The notes under the pieces are model-generated. The model was not told the origin of the DNA. It ran no database searches and saw only the letters and a program-made list of their open reading frames with translations. Below are positions 34,533 to 44,721 of a stretch of DNA of 64,000 nt, piece by piece. A program made the translations under genes and the position numbers. The first letter of the stretch is position 1, and every line of letters starts with the position of its first letter. Source of the stretch: Mucilaginibacter sp. dw_454 (GTDB taxonomy: Bacteria > Bacteroidota > Bacteroidia > Sphingobacteriales > Sphingobacteriaceae); assembly GCF_018449775.1 (NCBI RefSeq), contig NZ_JAAVVB010000006.1, positions 62,001-126,000 of the forward strand, in the 5' to 3' direction.

Positions 34533-37500
34533 ATGCGTAAAATTATACACCTGTTTATTTTGATTGGATTTAGCAGCGGGCTTATGCTCGTTGCCGGCAA
34601 GTGTTTTGCCGGGATAGAAACCAATCAAAATAATTTAACCGGTCCTTTTACAACCGGTGCAAGCTATACTACGCAAGACAGTAAATTTTCTGACCCTAAC
34701 TGGAGCACTTACCTAACCAAATCAATACAAAGTACGGTTGCCCTAAAGGTAATGGATAACGTACTCATCAGCGTTGCCTTTAGTTATACAGTTAATCTTC
34801 AAATTCAATATTATACAAGTCCCGGCGGTACATTATCTACGGTAAATACTTCGCTTAGTGTTAGCTATGTGCCCGGGCAAGGTGCAAAGTATAAAGGCAT
34901 AGATGTATATAATATACCCGGCGCTTATCAAGTAATAGTTACGGTAACGGGCACATCAGGTACAGTACCCGCATCGGCAGTACAATTAAATACCGCTATT
35001 GTAATTGACCGGCTTTATCCGTTTACAGCTTCAACCAATATTGGTGCCGCATATACTATGAATAGTGGTGCCAGGCAACTGCAGTTAAGTTGGACACCGC
35101 TTGCCTCGGCAGATGAATATGATGTGGAGTGGACCACCATTAACAGCGGCAACAGCAACTTTACTGTGATCTCAAATAGTACCTCCACTCCTTCCATCCC
35201 CGATAATGTAGTTGTAAGCACTGCGTTGGCGCAGGCCTTCCGTAATAATTCCAGCAGGATCACTACGGCTGCCCGCAACCTCAACTTATCAGCTGTATCT
35301 ACAGATAGTATAATGTTGGTACGTATACGGCAGATACAATACGATAAAACAACCGGCGTAAGGGTTGCCGGTAATTGGGATTACAAAAATGCCGGATTCT
35401 ACGCCATATTCCGGCTCAATTGGAATGAGCAAAACCAAAACTGGCAATATTCGGCGGCATTTGCCGAAGACGGGAAGAAAAAAGAAGTGATCAGTTATTT
35501 TGACGGTACCCTGCGCGGGCGGCAAACCGTAACCATTAACAATACAGACAAGGTTGCCCTTGCTCAGGAAAATATCTATGACGATTTTGGGCGGCCATCG
35601 GCCAGTATCTTGCCTGCTCCTTATAAAGACCCGACTGCACCGTATCTCCACTATATCCCGAAATTTAATGTAAATGCCCTAAATCAGCCTTACACTTTTG
35701 CTAATGTGGCAGGCACCGTTGCGGCTGCTTGCGAACTTAACCCCGACCCTTTGAATACATTGGCAGGAGCATCCCGGTACTACTCTGCGCAAAATGATTA
35801 TTTAAATATTAGTACAAATAATTATATTCCTGATGCGGCGGGCTACCCAATTTCAGTCACCCAATATACGGGCGATAATACCGGGCGTATCAAATCGCAG
35901 GGCGGTGTGGGGGCAGCATTTCAGCCGGGTAAATCAGGTGGGCCGGCAGCCAGTAAAACTACCAAATACTATTATGGCAAGCCCGAACAATGGGAGCTTG
36001 ATCAATTATTTGGCAATGATGCGGGCTATGCAGAACATTACCTTAAAAACATGGTGATGGACCCTAACGGTCAGATCAGTATATCTTATCTGAATGCCAG
36101 TGGAAAGACCGTAGCTACAGCGCTTACCGGGACGGTGCCGGCAATGCTGGATACAATTCCGTCGTACCATTCCGTTAACAGCGCCGGGAGTAAGAATATC
36201 CATATTTTAAAGCCTGAGCAGTTTGTCTACAACAGTTCTGCTTTGGCACTTACAGCAAATACCACTTACCTGGCTTCGGTAACCGGTACCGATACCTTGA
36301 AATTTAGTATCCAAAGACTGATCAATAAATACCCGGGTACATTTAAGATCTACAGTAATTGTTACTATAAAATGACTGCCGTTGTAAGCGATGATTGCGG
36401 GGATATTGTGGCAAAGACAAGCACCCCAATAAAAATTGGCGACACCGTAAGTACCCCCGGCGATACCACTCTCTATACCGGCGCATTGAACGTGCCTGTA
36501 AACCAAATAGGCGAATACAATGTCAATATTCAGTTTGCGTTTGATAATAATGTGATACAGGCTTACACAGATGCCTTTATCAGTAAAGGGCTTGACAGCG
36601 GGTATATTGAGCACCAGTTTGATTATATTAAAAAACGATACCTCGACAGTCTGAACCTTTCGGGATGCTACAGCGATTGCCATACCTGCGAAACGTTGCT
36701 GGGCGGCCAGGCAGATTTTGTACAAATGCTGAAAGTTAAATGTGTTGCAGTCGGACTCGACTCGGCAGGTGTCGCAGGTACTTCATTTAATACATGGGCC
36801 GGCACATTATATACGTCTTTGAAAGATAGTTGCAATGCTTTACAGGCTAATTGTAGTTATGCACCTTGTACTTCAACGCAGGACGCTATGCAGGGCGATG
36901 TATCGCCGGGTGGGCAGTATGCCTTGTTTGATGCCAGCGGTAATGCACTGGAGCCGGAGATTAACGTACTCACAGAAACTTTGCCGGGTGCAGCGCATCA
37001 AAACTGGCGCGTGGTGTTTCCGGTTTTACCGTCAACCGATACCACTTATATAAAGAATGAAATCAGGTTACCGGATAGTACCATAACCTCGCCAAATGAC
37101 GCGGCTTTTACTGTTCAGCAGCTGATTACTTACTGGCAGCCTGCCTGGGCGTTGTATTTTTTAAAATATCACCCGGAATATTGTAAACTGCAATTTTGCA
37201 TAGCCAACCAGGCATACGAAAGTTGGGATATGAGGGTGCAGCAAGATTTTAACAGGGCATCGGATGTGCCATCGATACCTACCGCTGGCCCGCCGCTGCA
37301 TTACAGCTATACCAACGCAGCAGACTGGTTATTGCGCGGCGACCCATTCTTTGTACCAGGCGGACCGGGGAATATCTATATAACGCAAATGCAAAGCGAC
37401 CTGCGCAATTACAGCAGCCAGGTAATGCACCTTAGCACTGCGACAGTGAAAGGCCTGATAGCTTTTGACGATTATTTATTGTATTGTGCAGATAAAACAG

Positions 37501-40500
37501 GCAATACTAATACCGGCCTGCCGGTTGACAGCAACTGGACGCAATGCACCCCCGCTGTTAGCTGCCGCGTTGCCGACCGTGAGTGGACCACCTACCGCGA
37601 TAATTACCTGCAGCTTAAACAAAAATATTATGACCTGCTGCGCAATGCTTCCTGCGGTACCCTTTGCCCGGTAGGCCAGCCGGTAGTAAGCGGTTTACCG
37701 GGAACCTGCCCAACGATCAGTGATTTTAGCGTACAGCCTTATGTTGGCACGCCAACCTGTAGCGGGGGCATGCAGACGGCGGTAGTTACTTATAACCCCG
37801 GTACGCTAAGCCAGATGATGACGGTGACGCTATACTACCCTTCCGTTGATAGCGCCCGGACGCTTACCCGCTCTGTGATATTAAATGCGGGCAGCAGCCA
37901 GCAAACGTTTTGTGTGCCCGCTGATGTGCCAATAAGTGTAATTAAAATTGATACCGTTTATTGCGGCAGCCCGCCTAGTTATGGTAATGACCCTACCTGG
38001 ATAGCAAATATTACCGATGGATTTGATGGAACCGCGCTAAACACGTGTCATACCATGCATTTTTCGGGGGGGCGTACTACCGTAACACTTACAGATGCAG
38101 CCGGACACCCGGTAAATGCAGTAAACCCGGTGGCCGTACTCCTTAAATTTACCCAGATTGGTTTAGACGACTTTGAAGCAGTAGTAGGTATACCAGCAGG
38201 TCAACATACAGGTTCATTTGCTTATTCGGCGATTAATTCTTTTCACGAAGCCTGTCAAATGGCACTTCATTGTGTATTTGAGCTTTCAAACATAAGTAAC
38301 TTTTCAGGAGCGACTGCTTGTACCGATTTTAGCGTAAACAACCCGCAACCGCCGCCGGTAAGTAGTTGCCCAACGGCTTATGCCACTAAAATATCGCGTT
38401 TTACGGTTGTTTCGAGTATTACTGCCGGTAATGTGCCCGGGGTTGATAGTGCGTCGCTTATTGGTCCGGCGCTGGCTGCTATACAGGCTCAAGCCGCGAG
38501 TATTTGCGATGCCAATGCAGCTACCTGGATAAGCAATCTGCAACCGGGCCTTACCGCCATGGGTGCTACGTCTACACAGATCAACAACCTTACAGCGGCA
38601 TTTATTTCGATATGCTCACAAGCGGGAGATCAAACACACCCGATGGGGGCAAGTACGCTTCCTCCGGGCTTGACTACACCTTATGCCGGTTTTGGCCCGG
38701 CTATACAAAGTATTTTGTTGGGTGGCGGCCATTATACCTCACTGCTTAACCCATGGCTGATCAGTGCGCCGTATCCTTATAGTCCGCCGCAACAGTCTGT
38801 GGCTAAAACTATCAGTAACAGCAATGCTGCGCTGTGCACTATGTTGCAAAACTATAGCACTCAGGCGACTGCAGCGGGGCAAACGCTGTATAATTATCTG
38901 GTGAGCACCTATGGCAGCGCCATGACGCTGAGCCATGCCGACCTGGACACGCTGCAAAACTCATGCACCAATTGCCGGTTTATACTGGCGAATGATATAA
39001 CGCCGCCGGTATTTTTAGATCCCGGTTCGCAGGGCTGTGTGATGCGGTCGGCGTATGTGACGGCTAAGGCGGATATGAACACGGCCTTTGGCGGCACACT
39101 GTCTATGTCTGACCCTAACTATCAGACCATCCTGAGCAATTACATGAACCAGAAATGGGGCTTTTCGCTCACCTATGACAGTTATGCAGCCTTTGATACG
39201 GGCACAGCGGCGCTGCTGTGCAACACGCTGCCTTATAGTACGATTAATGCCGACCCTTACGATTGCGTAAAAAATGGGGTGTCGACAGCGGTTAACAGCG
39301 GCCTTGCAGATTATGCTAATTATATCGCCCTGCAGCGTCAAAACTTCCGGACGAGCTATATCAATACCAGCAAGCTGGCGCAGGCGAACGCTAATTTTGA
39401 GGCGGTGCAGCAGGAGTATCATTATACGCTGTACTATTACGACCAGGCGGATAACCTGGTGCGCACGGTACCGCCGGAAGGCGTGACGCTGATGAACGAT
39501 AACCAGTTTGGGTATATCGACCGGGCGCGCGATCAGGACACGGCGGCGGTGAGCTATACGTATAACGGCCCTGAAACGGCATCGAGTTTACCCGCGGCGA
39601 TGACGAGCTTATCGGCCACCCTTTCGGCAAGTACCGGCGCGGTAGAGATGTGGCTGTATAACAATAGCCAGACCTATTACCACTGGATAGAGGGCACGCC
39701 AGACAACCAGTACCTCTTCCAGGTGGGCCTGGCGGGCAATACACTGAATATCGATGTCTTCCCGGCAGCCCTGCCATTGGCAGGTACTTACGAGCTACTG
39801 CCGGCGACGGGCCATTACCAGGTGGATATCAGCACGCTGTTGCCGCTGTATCCGTTTACGCATGTGGTGCTGCAGGGCAATAACCTGGGTGCGGCGACAA
39901 GCACGCCGCAGATCTGGGTGAACGGCCATCAGCTTACGGTAAGCACCGCGGGCACGCCGGCACCTTTCGGCTTTACCATCAAAGCCAATACCGGCTCGGT
40001 AACGCTACCGGACAGCATCCAGAGCCTGAAACATTTGCTGCTGTATAACCATTTGCTCAGCCCGGCAACGATCACGACCGATGCGAACAACATCTTCTTC
40101 TCGGCGAGCGATCTGACTTATACCGGCTGGTACCGTTTCAACGTACCTGCGCCGGGCGCGCCACCGACGACGATCAACAGTGCCACGAGCGATGAAACAT
40201 CGCTTATCGATACTTATCCTAATCAGGTGATGCAGACCACCTATGCCTATAATGCGACCAACCAGGTCACGCAGCAAACTTCGCCGGATGGCGGGACGAA
40301 CAGCTACTGGTATGATCTGCTGAGCAGATTGGTGTTCTCGCAGAACGATAAACAGCGGCCAAACAGCAATTGGAGCTATACCAGCTATGATCAGTTGGGA
40401 CGGATCACGGAAGTCGGCCAGCAGCAAAACACCACCGGCACGTTGGGCAACCCGGATTATGTGAGCAATGCTACGATCGCTACGTTCAATGCCACGGGTA

Positions 40501-43109
40501 CCAACAGCCAGATCACCCATACGTATTATGACAGCCCGGTACCGACGGTTAGCGGCAATACCAACGGCATCGCCACGATACCCAATCAAACAAACTTAAG
40601 AAAACGCGTAGCGGCCAGCACTTATACCGAAACGCAGGGCAGCCCGGTACTGCGGGCCACGTATTATAATTATGATCTGGATGGTAATGTTAAAACCCTG
40701 TGGCAGCAGGTGGATGGCCTGTACCAAAACAGCACGAATACCGGCTTAAAGCGAATTGACTATGAATACGACCTGGTAAGCGGCAAAGTAAACTTCGTGC
40801 GTTACCAGGACGGCCAGCCTGATGCATTTTACTACCAGTACAGCTATGATGCCGATAACCGCCTGAGCCTGGCCTGGAGCGGTACGACAGCCATAACCGA
40901 CACACTGACCCACAGTACGCTGCTGCCCAACAACAAAAAGATGGACGCAGCTTACTCCTATTATATACATGGTCCGCTGAGAAGGATGGAGCTGGGCGAC
41001 AGCAGCAGCAAAGTGCAAGGCACCGACTATGCTTATACGCTGCAAGGCTGGCTGAAAGGGGTGAATAGTACGGCGGTACAAAGCAGCCTCGATATGGGCA
41101 GGGATTCGTCAATAGTAGCCAGGGATGCTTATGGTTATGCCTTATACTATTACAATAACGATTACAATAATATTGCAGGTACCAATCCCTTTGCTACTGC
41201 GCCAACTAGCTTAGGAAGCTTCAACGGCCTGTATAATGGCAACATAGCAGCCACGAGTATGAATATTCCGCAGCTGACGGACCCATGGCATTATTATACC
41301 TATAAATACGATCAGCTTAACCGCATCAAGGCGACGAATGTTTACAAGGTAAGCACCGGCGTTACACAGGTGACAGATTATAATGAAGCTTTTAGCTATG
41401 ACGGTAACGGCAATATCTTGACGGCTATCCGCAATCAAGGTGCTGCTGCAGCGATGGATAGTTTGACCTATAACTATAACCACGCCAACGGTAGGCTAAG
41501 CAATAACCAGCTCAATTATATTACTAATAAGATCACGACCAACAACTATCCATACGGGCTAAACAACCAAGCCATCAACAACTACACCTACGACCCGATA
41601 GGCAATATGACGGCTGACGTCAGAGATACTATTAGCAACATCAACTGGACGGTGTATGGTAAAATACAAAACCTGACGAATAGCAGGGGACTGATCAGCT
41701 ATACTTACGACCCATCGGGCCAAAGAACAAGCCAGACGGCAAACGGGATAACCACCTGGTATATCCGCGATGCACAAGGCAACGCACTAGCGCTGTACGA
41801 CAACAAGCAAGGCAGCACCAACTGGAAAGAGCAGGAGTTGTACGGAAGTAGCCGTTTAGGCTTATGGCAACCGAGGCTAAACTTAGCCGCGACCAATGAA
41901 ACTGCCGTTTGGGATACCACGGGTAAACGCGAGTATGAACTCAGTAACCATTTGGGTAACGTACTGGCCACTATCAGCGACAACCGGCTACAACATAGCA
42001 GCAACGGCACCAGTATTGATTATTATAACGCCGACGTTAACACCGCCAATGAATACTACGCCTTTGGCGGCCTGATGCCGGGTAGAACTTTTACCCAGAG
42101 CAGCAATTACCGTTATGGCTTTAATGGCAAGGAGAATGATAATGAGGTGAAGGGGGTGGGGAACCAGCAGGATTATGGGATAAGGATTTATGATCCGAGG
42201 ATAGGGAAGTTTTTGAGTGTGGACCCGATAAGTAATCAATATCCAATGCTGTCTTCGTATCAGTTCGCAAGTGATAGGCCAATTGATGGAATTGATTTTG
42301 ATGGAAAAGAATTTTTCAAAAAAGATAATACCAATTATCATTGGGATTATCAGCCGGTTCTTAAAGCGGCAACTTTTACCGATGCATTGAAAAATGGTAG
42401 CACTAACACGATGGCTTTTTTGTGGAATGGAACTTTAGGGGGTTTATTAACACTTAGTAAAGATGTTGGCAATTATATTTTTATAGATGGATTAAAGCCA
42501 AACGCCTCTAATCCAATTGATGAAGCTATAGATAATACATTTCATTCATTGGATGACATATCTAGGACGCCTATTAAAAGACAAATGCATGATCTAAGTG
42601 TTTCCCTTACTGATTTGCATACTTATGAAGTAGTTCCTCAATTATTGCTATTCCATGAGCTATCTACTCCTATAGAGATGCCAAAGGCAATCAACTTGGA
42701 ACAGCCGATTAGTAATGAGATCGCTAATAAAACGATAAATGAAGAAAGCAGTATATTAGTTGCAAAAACTACCAGCGAAAACGGCGAAGCTCTGGCCGCA
42801 AGATATACTAAGAACAGGCCAACTTTTAGAACAGCTGTTATTCAAAAAGTTTGGGATAATGCAGTTAAAAATTCGTTGGATGGCGTAGTAAGAGACCCAA
42901 ATACTGGTGAACCATTATCTTGGGACAAAAGTAAACCAAGGGCAGGACAATGGGATATGGGACATCTTAATAGTCGAACCTATAAAAAGTTACTGCAAGA
43001 TCTGAGATCAGGTAAAATAAACCAAAAACAATTTCTAGATGAATATAATAATACCGATAATTATAAACCAGAAAACCATAGCGAAAATAGATCACGTAAA
43101 CATGATTAA
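34533..43109 (+). CDS. Exported RHS polymorphic toxin with GH-E nuclease tip (component B)
   Basis: A 2858-residue protein with a Sec signal peptide (about 1-27). An N-terminal beta region includes YFDGTLRGRQTV...YDDFGRP, as in DUF6443-type RHS starts. A Cys-rich middle (for example CYSDCHTCETLLG) is followed by a LamG/concanavalin-like domain (about 1675-1865) and YD repeats (about 1890-2540). The RHS core ends with RIYDPRIGKFLSVDP (about 2551-2565). A helical pre-toxin linker leads to the last 95 residues, which match the HNH/ENDO VII GH-E nuclease family (RPTFRTAVIQKVWDNAV, WDMGH with His2811, NNTDNYKPE). The final residue is Asp where I recall Glu in relatives. Core DNA is GC-rich and the tip AT-rich, a sign of tip exchange. 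Confidence 0.85.
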   Translation: MRKIIHLFILIGFSSGLMLVAGKCFAGIETNQNNLTGPFTTGASYTTQDSKFSDPNWSTYLTKSIQSTVALKVMDNVLISVAFSYTVNLQIQYYTSPGGTLSTVNTSLSVSYVPGQGAKYKGIDVYNIPGAYQVIVTVTGTSGTVPASAVQLNTAIVIDRLYPFTASTNIGAAYTMNSGARQLQLSWTPLASADEYDVEWTTINSGNSNFTVISNSTSTPSIPDNVVVSTALAQAFRNNSSRITTAARNLNLSAVSTDSIMLVRIRQIQYDKTTGVRVAGNWDYKNAGFYAIFRLNWNEQNQNWQYSAAFAEDGKKKEVISYFDGTLRGRQTVTINNTDKVALAQENIYDDFGRPSASILPAPYKDPTAPYLHYIPKFNVNALNQPYTFANVAGTVAAACELNPDPLNTLAGASRYYSAQNDYLNISTNNYIPDAAGYPISVTQYTGDNTGRIKSQGGVGAAFQPGKSGGPAASKTTKYYYGKPEQWELDQLFGNDAGYAEHYLKNMVMDPNGQISISYLNASGKTVATALTGTVPAMLDTIPSYHSVNSAGSKNIHILKPEQFVYNSSALALTANTTYLASVTGTDTLKFSIQRLINKYPGTFKIYSNCYYKMTAVVSDDCGDIVAKTSTPIKIGDTVSTPGDTTLYTGALNVPVNQIGEYNVNIQFAFDNNVIQAYTDAFISKGLDSGYIEHQFDYIKKRYLDSLNLSGCYSDCHTCETLLGGQADFVQMLKVKCVAVGLDSAGVAGTSFNTWAGTLYTSLKDSCNALQANCSYAPCTSTQDAMQGDVSPGGQYALFDASGNALEPEINVLTETLPGAAHQNWRVVFPVLPSTDTTYIKNEIRLPDSTITSPNDAAFTVQQLITYWQPAWALYFLKYHPEYCKLQFCIANQAYESWDMRVQQDFNRASDVPSIPTAGPPLHYSYTNAADWLLRGDPFFVPGGPGNIYITQMQSDLRNYSSQVMHLSTATVKGLIAFDDYLLYCADKTGNTNTGLPVDSNWTQCTPAVSCRVADREWTTYRDNYLQLKQKYYDLLRNASCGTLCPVGQPVVSGLPGTCPTISDFSVQPYVGTPTCSGGMQTAVVTYNPGTLSQMMTVTLYYPSVDSARTLTRSVILNAGSSQQTFCVPADVPISVIKIDTVYCGSPPSYGNDPTWIANITDGFDGTALNTCHTMHFSGGRTTVTLTDAAGHPVNAVNPVAVLLKFTQIGLDDFEAVVGIPAGQHTGSFAYSAINSFHEACQMALHCVFELSNISNFSGATACTDFSVNNPQPPPVSSCPTAYATKISRFTVVSSITAGNVPGVDSASLIGPALAAIQAQAASICDANAATWISNLQPGLTAMGATSTQINNLTAAFISICSQAGDQTHPMGASTLPPGLTTPYAGFGPAIQSILLGGGHYTSLLNPWLISAPYPYSPPQQSVAKTISNSNAALCTMLQNYSTQATAAGQTLYNYLVSTYGSAMTLSHADLDTLQNSCTNCRFILANDITPPVFLDPGSQGCVMRSAYVTAKADMNTAFGGTLSMSDPNYQTILSNYMNQKWGFSLTYDSYAAFDTGTAALLCNTLPYSTINADPYDCVKNGVSTAVNSGLADYANYIALQRQNFRTSYINTSKLAQANANFEAVQQEYHYTLYYYDQADNLVRTVPPEGVTLMNDNQFGYIDRARDQDTAAVSYTYNGPETASSLPAAMTSLSATLSASTGAVEMWLYNNSQTYYHWIEGTPDNQYLFQVGLAGNTLNIDVFPAALPLAGTYELLPATGHYQVDISTLLPLYPFTHVVLQGNNLGAATSTPQIWVNGHQLTVSTAGTPAPFGFTIKANTGSVTLPDSIQSLKHLLLYNHLLSPATITTDANNIFFSASDLTYTGWYRFNVPAPGAPPTTINSATSDETSLIDTYPNQVMQTTYAYNATNQVTQQTSPDGGTNSYWYDLLSRLVFSQNDKQRPNSNWSYTSYDQLGRITEVGQQQNTTGTLGNPDYVSNATIATFNATGTNSQITHTYYDSPVPTVSGNTNGIATIPNQTNLRKRVAASTYTETQGSPVLRATYYNYDLDGNVKTLWQQVDGLYQNSTNTGLKRIDYEYDLVSGKVNFVRYQDGQPDAFYYQYSYDADNRLSLAWSGTTAITDTLTHSTLLPNNKKMDAAYSYYIHGPLRRMELGDSSSKVQGTDYAYTLQGWLKGVNSTAVQSSLDMGRDSSIVARDAYGYALYYYNNDYNNIAGTNPFATAPTSLGSFNGLYNGNIAATSMNIPQLTDPWHYYTYKYDQLNRIKATNVYKVSTGVTQVTDYNEAFSYDGNGNILTAIRNQGAAAAMDSLTYNYNHANGRLSNNQLNYITNKITTNNYPYGLNNQAINNYTYDPIGNMTADVRDTISNINWTVYGKIQNLTNSRGLISYTYDPSGQRTSQTANGITTWYIRDAQGNALALYDNKQGSTNWKEQELYGSSRLGLWQPRLNLAATNETAVWDTTGKREYELSNHLGNVLATISDNRLQHSSNGTSIDYYNADVNTANEYYAFGGLMPGRTFTQSSNYRYGFNGKENDNEVKGVGNQQDYGIRIYDPRIGKFLSVDPISNQYPMLSSYQFASDRPIDGIDFDGKEFFKKDNTNYHWDYQPVLKAATFTDALKNGSTNTMAFLWNGTLGGLLTLSKDVGNYIFIDGLKPNASNPIDEAIDNTFHSLDDISRTPIKRQMHDLSVSLTDLHTYEVVPQLLLFHELSTPIEMPKAINLEQPISNEIANKTINEESSILVAKTTSENGEALAARYTKNRPTFRTAVIQKVWDNAVKNSLDGVVRDPNTGEPLSWDKSKPRAGQWDMGHLNSRTYKKLLQDLRSGKINQKQFLDEYNNTDNYKPENHSENRSRKHD
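39465..40493 (+). repeat. RHS internal segment duplicated at 46398-47426
   Basis: These 1029 bp (LamG-like domain plus first YD repeats) match 46398-47426 with a constant offset of 6933 and no indels. Apart from one early synonymous change, differences I could see cluster in the last 70 bp of the block. Confidence 0.95.
41222..42228 (+). repeat. RHS core 3' segment duplicated at 43715-44721
   Basis: About 1007 bp of YD repeats and RHS core align to 43715-44721 with a constant offset of 2493. Homology stops right after the codons for LSVDP, at the toxin boundary. Blocks of perfect identity (for example 107 bp, 41682-41788) alternate with blocks carrying many synonymous changes. Confidence 0.95.
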
Positions 43110-43119
43110 TAAATAATAT

Positions 43120-43611
43120 ATGAAATTTTTAAGTCCGTTTGGTAAATTAGAACAATCTGAGATTAATGATTTTAAAAACTTTATTTTAGAAAATAAATAT
43201 CAGATCAATTCAGTAGATTCTGAAAATACGTCCTCTTTACAGATTGCAATTGTACATGGCAACTATGATTTAGCTCGTTTTCTAGTTGACAACGGCATAG
43301 ACGTTAATATACAAGATATAAAAAAAAATACTGCACTACATTATTGTGCTGTATATAATCAATATGAAATAGCTAAATATATTTTGGAATATAATGGCAA
43401 GCTAAATATTCAGGATAAATACGGTAACGAACCTTTATGGACAGCTGTATTCAATGTCAGAAAGGATTTGACAGGTATGGATGTTTTAGAACTATTTTTA
43501 AAAAATGGTGCAGACAAAAATCATAAAAATAAAGTAGACAAAAGCCCGGCATCATTTGCAAATGAGCTCAATTTTCTGCCAATAATTGATTTGATGAAGA
43601 AGTACGACTAA
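43120..43611 (+). CDS. Ankyrin-repeat protein, probable immunity to the GH-E tip
   Basis: A 163-residue cytoplasmic protein without signal peptide, starting 10 bp after the toxin gene. At least three ankyrin repeats are visible: SSLQIAIVHGNYDLARFLVD followed by NGIDVN, then NTALHYCAVYNQYEIAKYIL, then EPLWTAVFNVRKD with LELFLKNGADKN. Ankyrin proteins are an established class of immunity proteins for polymorphic nuclease toxins, and position directly downstream of a tip is the standard immunity location. Like the tip, the gene is AT-rich, so the two probably moved together. Specific binding to the GH-E domain is inferred. Confidence 0.8.
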   Translation: MKFLSPFGKLEQSEINDFKNFILENKYQINSVDSENTSSLQIAIVHGNYDLARFLVDNGIDVNIQDIKKNTALHYCAVYNQYEIAKYILEYNGKLNIQDKYGNEPLWTAVFNVRKDLTGMDVLELFLKNGADKNHKNKVDKSPASFANELNFLPIIDLMKKYD

Positions 43612-43714
43612 CAGAAATAGACTCAAATCCCAACCGGGCGAGACCCAAGATATCATCTGCTTTTTAACATCTAAAAGTGCCTTTTTGTTCTTTGAAACTT
43701 AATTAAATTACTTT
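43612..43714. other. Junction between immunity gene and displaced cassette
   Basis: About 100 bp of AT-rich sequence with no gene. In-frame stop codons (AATTAA near 43703) precede the start of rhs homology, so the displaced core cannot be translated from upstream. Confidence 0.5.
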
Positions 43715-44721
43715 CAAAGGTCTGTACAACGGCAACATTGCTGCCACGAGCATGAATATACCGCAGCTTGCTGACCCCTGGCATTATTACACCTATAAAT
43801 ACGATCAGCTAAACCGGATCAAGGCGACCAACGTTTACAAGGTAAGCACCGGCGTTACGCAGGTAACGGATTATAACGAGGCTTTCACGTATGACGGTAA
43901 TGGTAACATATTGACGGCTATCCGCAATCAAGGCGCCGCTGCAGCGATGGACAGCCTGACCTATAACTATAACCACGCCAACGGCAGGCTAAGCAATAAC
44001 CAACTAAATTATATTACCAATAAAATCACGACCAACAACTATCCATACGGACTAAACAATCAAGCCATCAACAACTACACCTACGACCCGATAGGCAATA
44101 TGACGGCTGACGTCAGAGATACTATTAGCAACATCAACTGGACGGTGTATGGCAAGATACAAAACCTCACCAACAGCAGGGGACTGATCAGCTATACTTA
44201 CGACCCATCGGGCCAAAGAACAAGCCAGACGGCAAACGGGATAACCACCTGGTATATCCGCGATGCACAAGGCAACGCACTGGCGCTGTATGATAACAAG
44301 CAAGGCACCACCAACTGGAAAGAACAGGAATTATATGGTTCATCAAGACTGGGCCTGTGGCAACCGAGGTTAAACTTAGCTACAACCAATGGAACTGCCG
44401 TTTGGGATACCACGGGTAAACGCGAATACGAACTGAGCAACCACCTGGGCAACGTACTGGCTACCCTCAGTGATAACCGGATGCAGCACAGCAGTAACGG
44501 CACCAGTATTGATTATTATAATGCCGATGTAAACACCGCCAACGAATATTACGCCTTTGGCGGCTTGATGCCGGGTAGAACGTTTACCCAAAGCAATAAT
44601 TATAGGTACGGGTTTAATGGGAAGGAGAATGATAATGAGGTGAAGGGAGTTGGTAACCAGCAGGATTATGGGATGAGGATTTATGATCCGAGGGTGGGGC
44701 GGTTTTTGAGTGTGGATCCGT
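43715..44721 (+). repeat. Displaced copy of the RHS core 3' segment
   Basis: Copy of 41222-42228 (offset 2493). Reading frame is kept throughout. It provides the homology arm through which the downstream tip could replace the active one. Confidence 0.95.

Noticed and set aside
38739..42341. Many minus-strand open frames of 70-195 codons opposite the RHS gene
   Set aside because: They mirror codon bias of the plus-strand YD repeats, are Arg/Tyr/Ile-rich without recognisable domains, and the same shadows recur in the duplicated copies.
34533..43109. Type VI secretion RHS effector
   Set aside because: The protein begins with a Sec signal peptide and lacks a PAAR domain; no VgrG, Hcp or chaperone gene is nearby.
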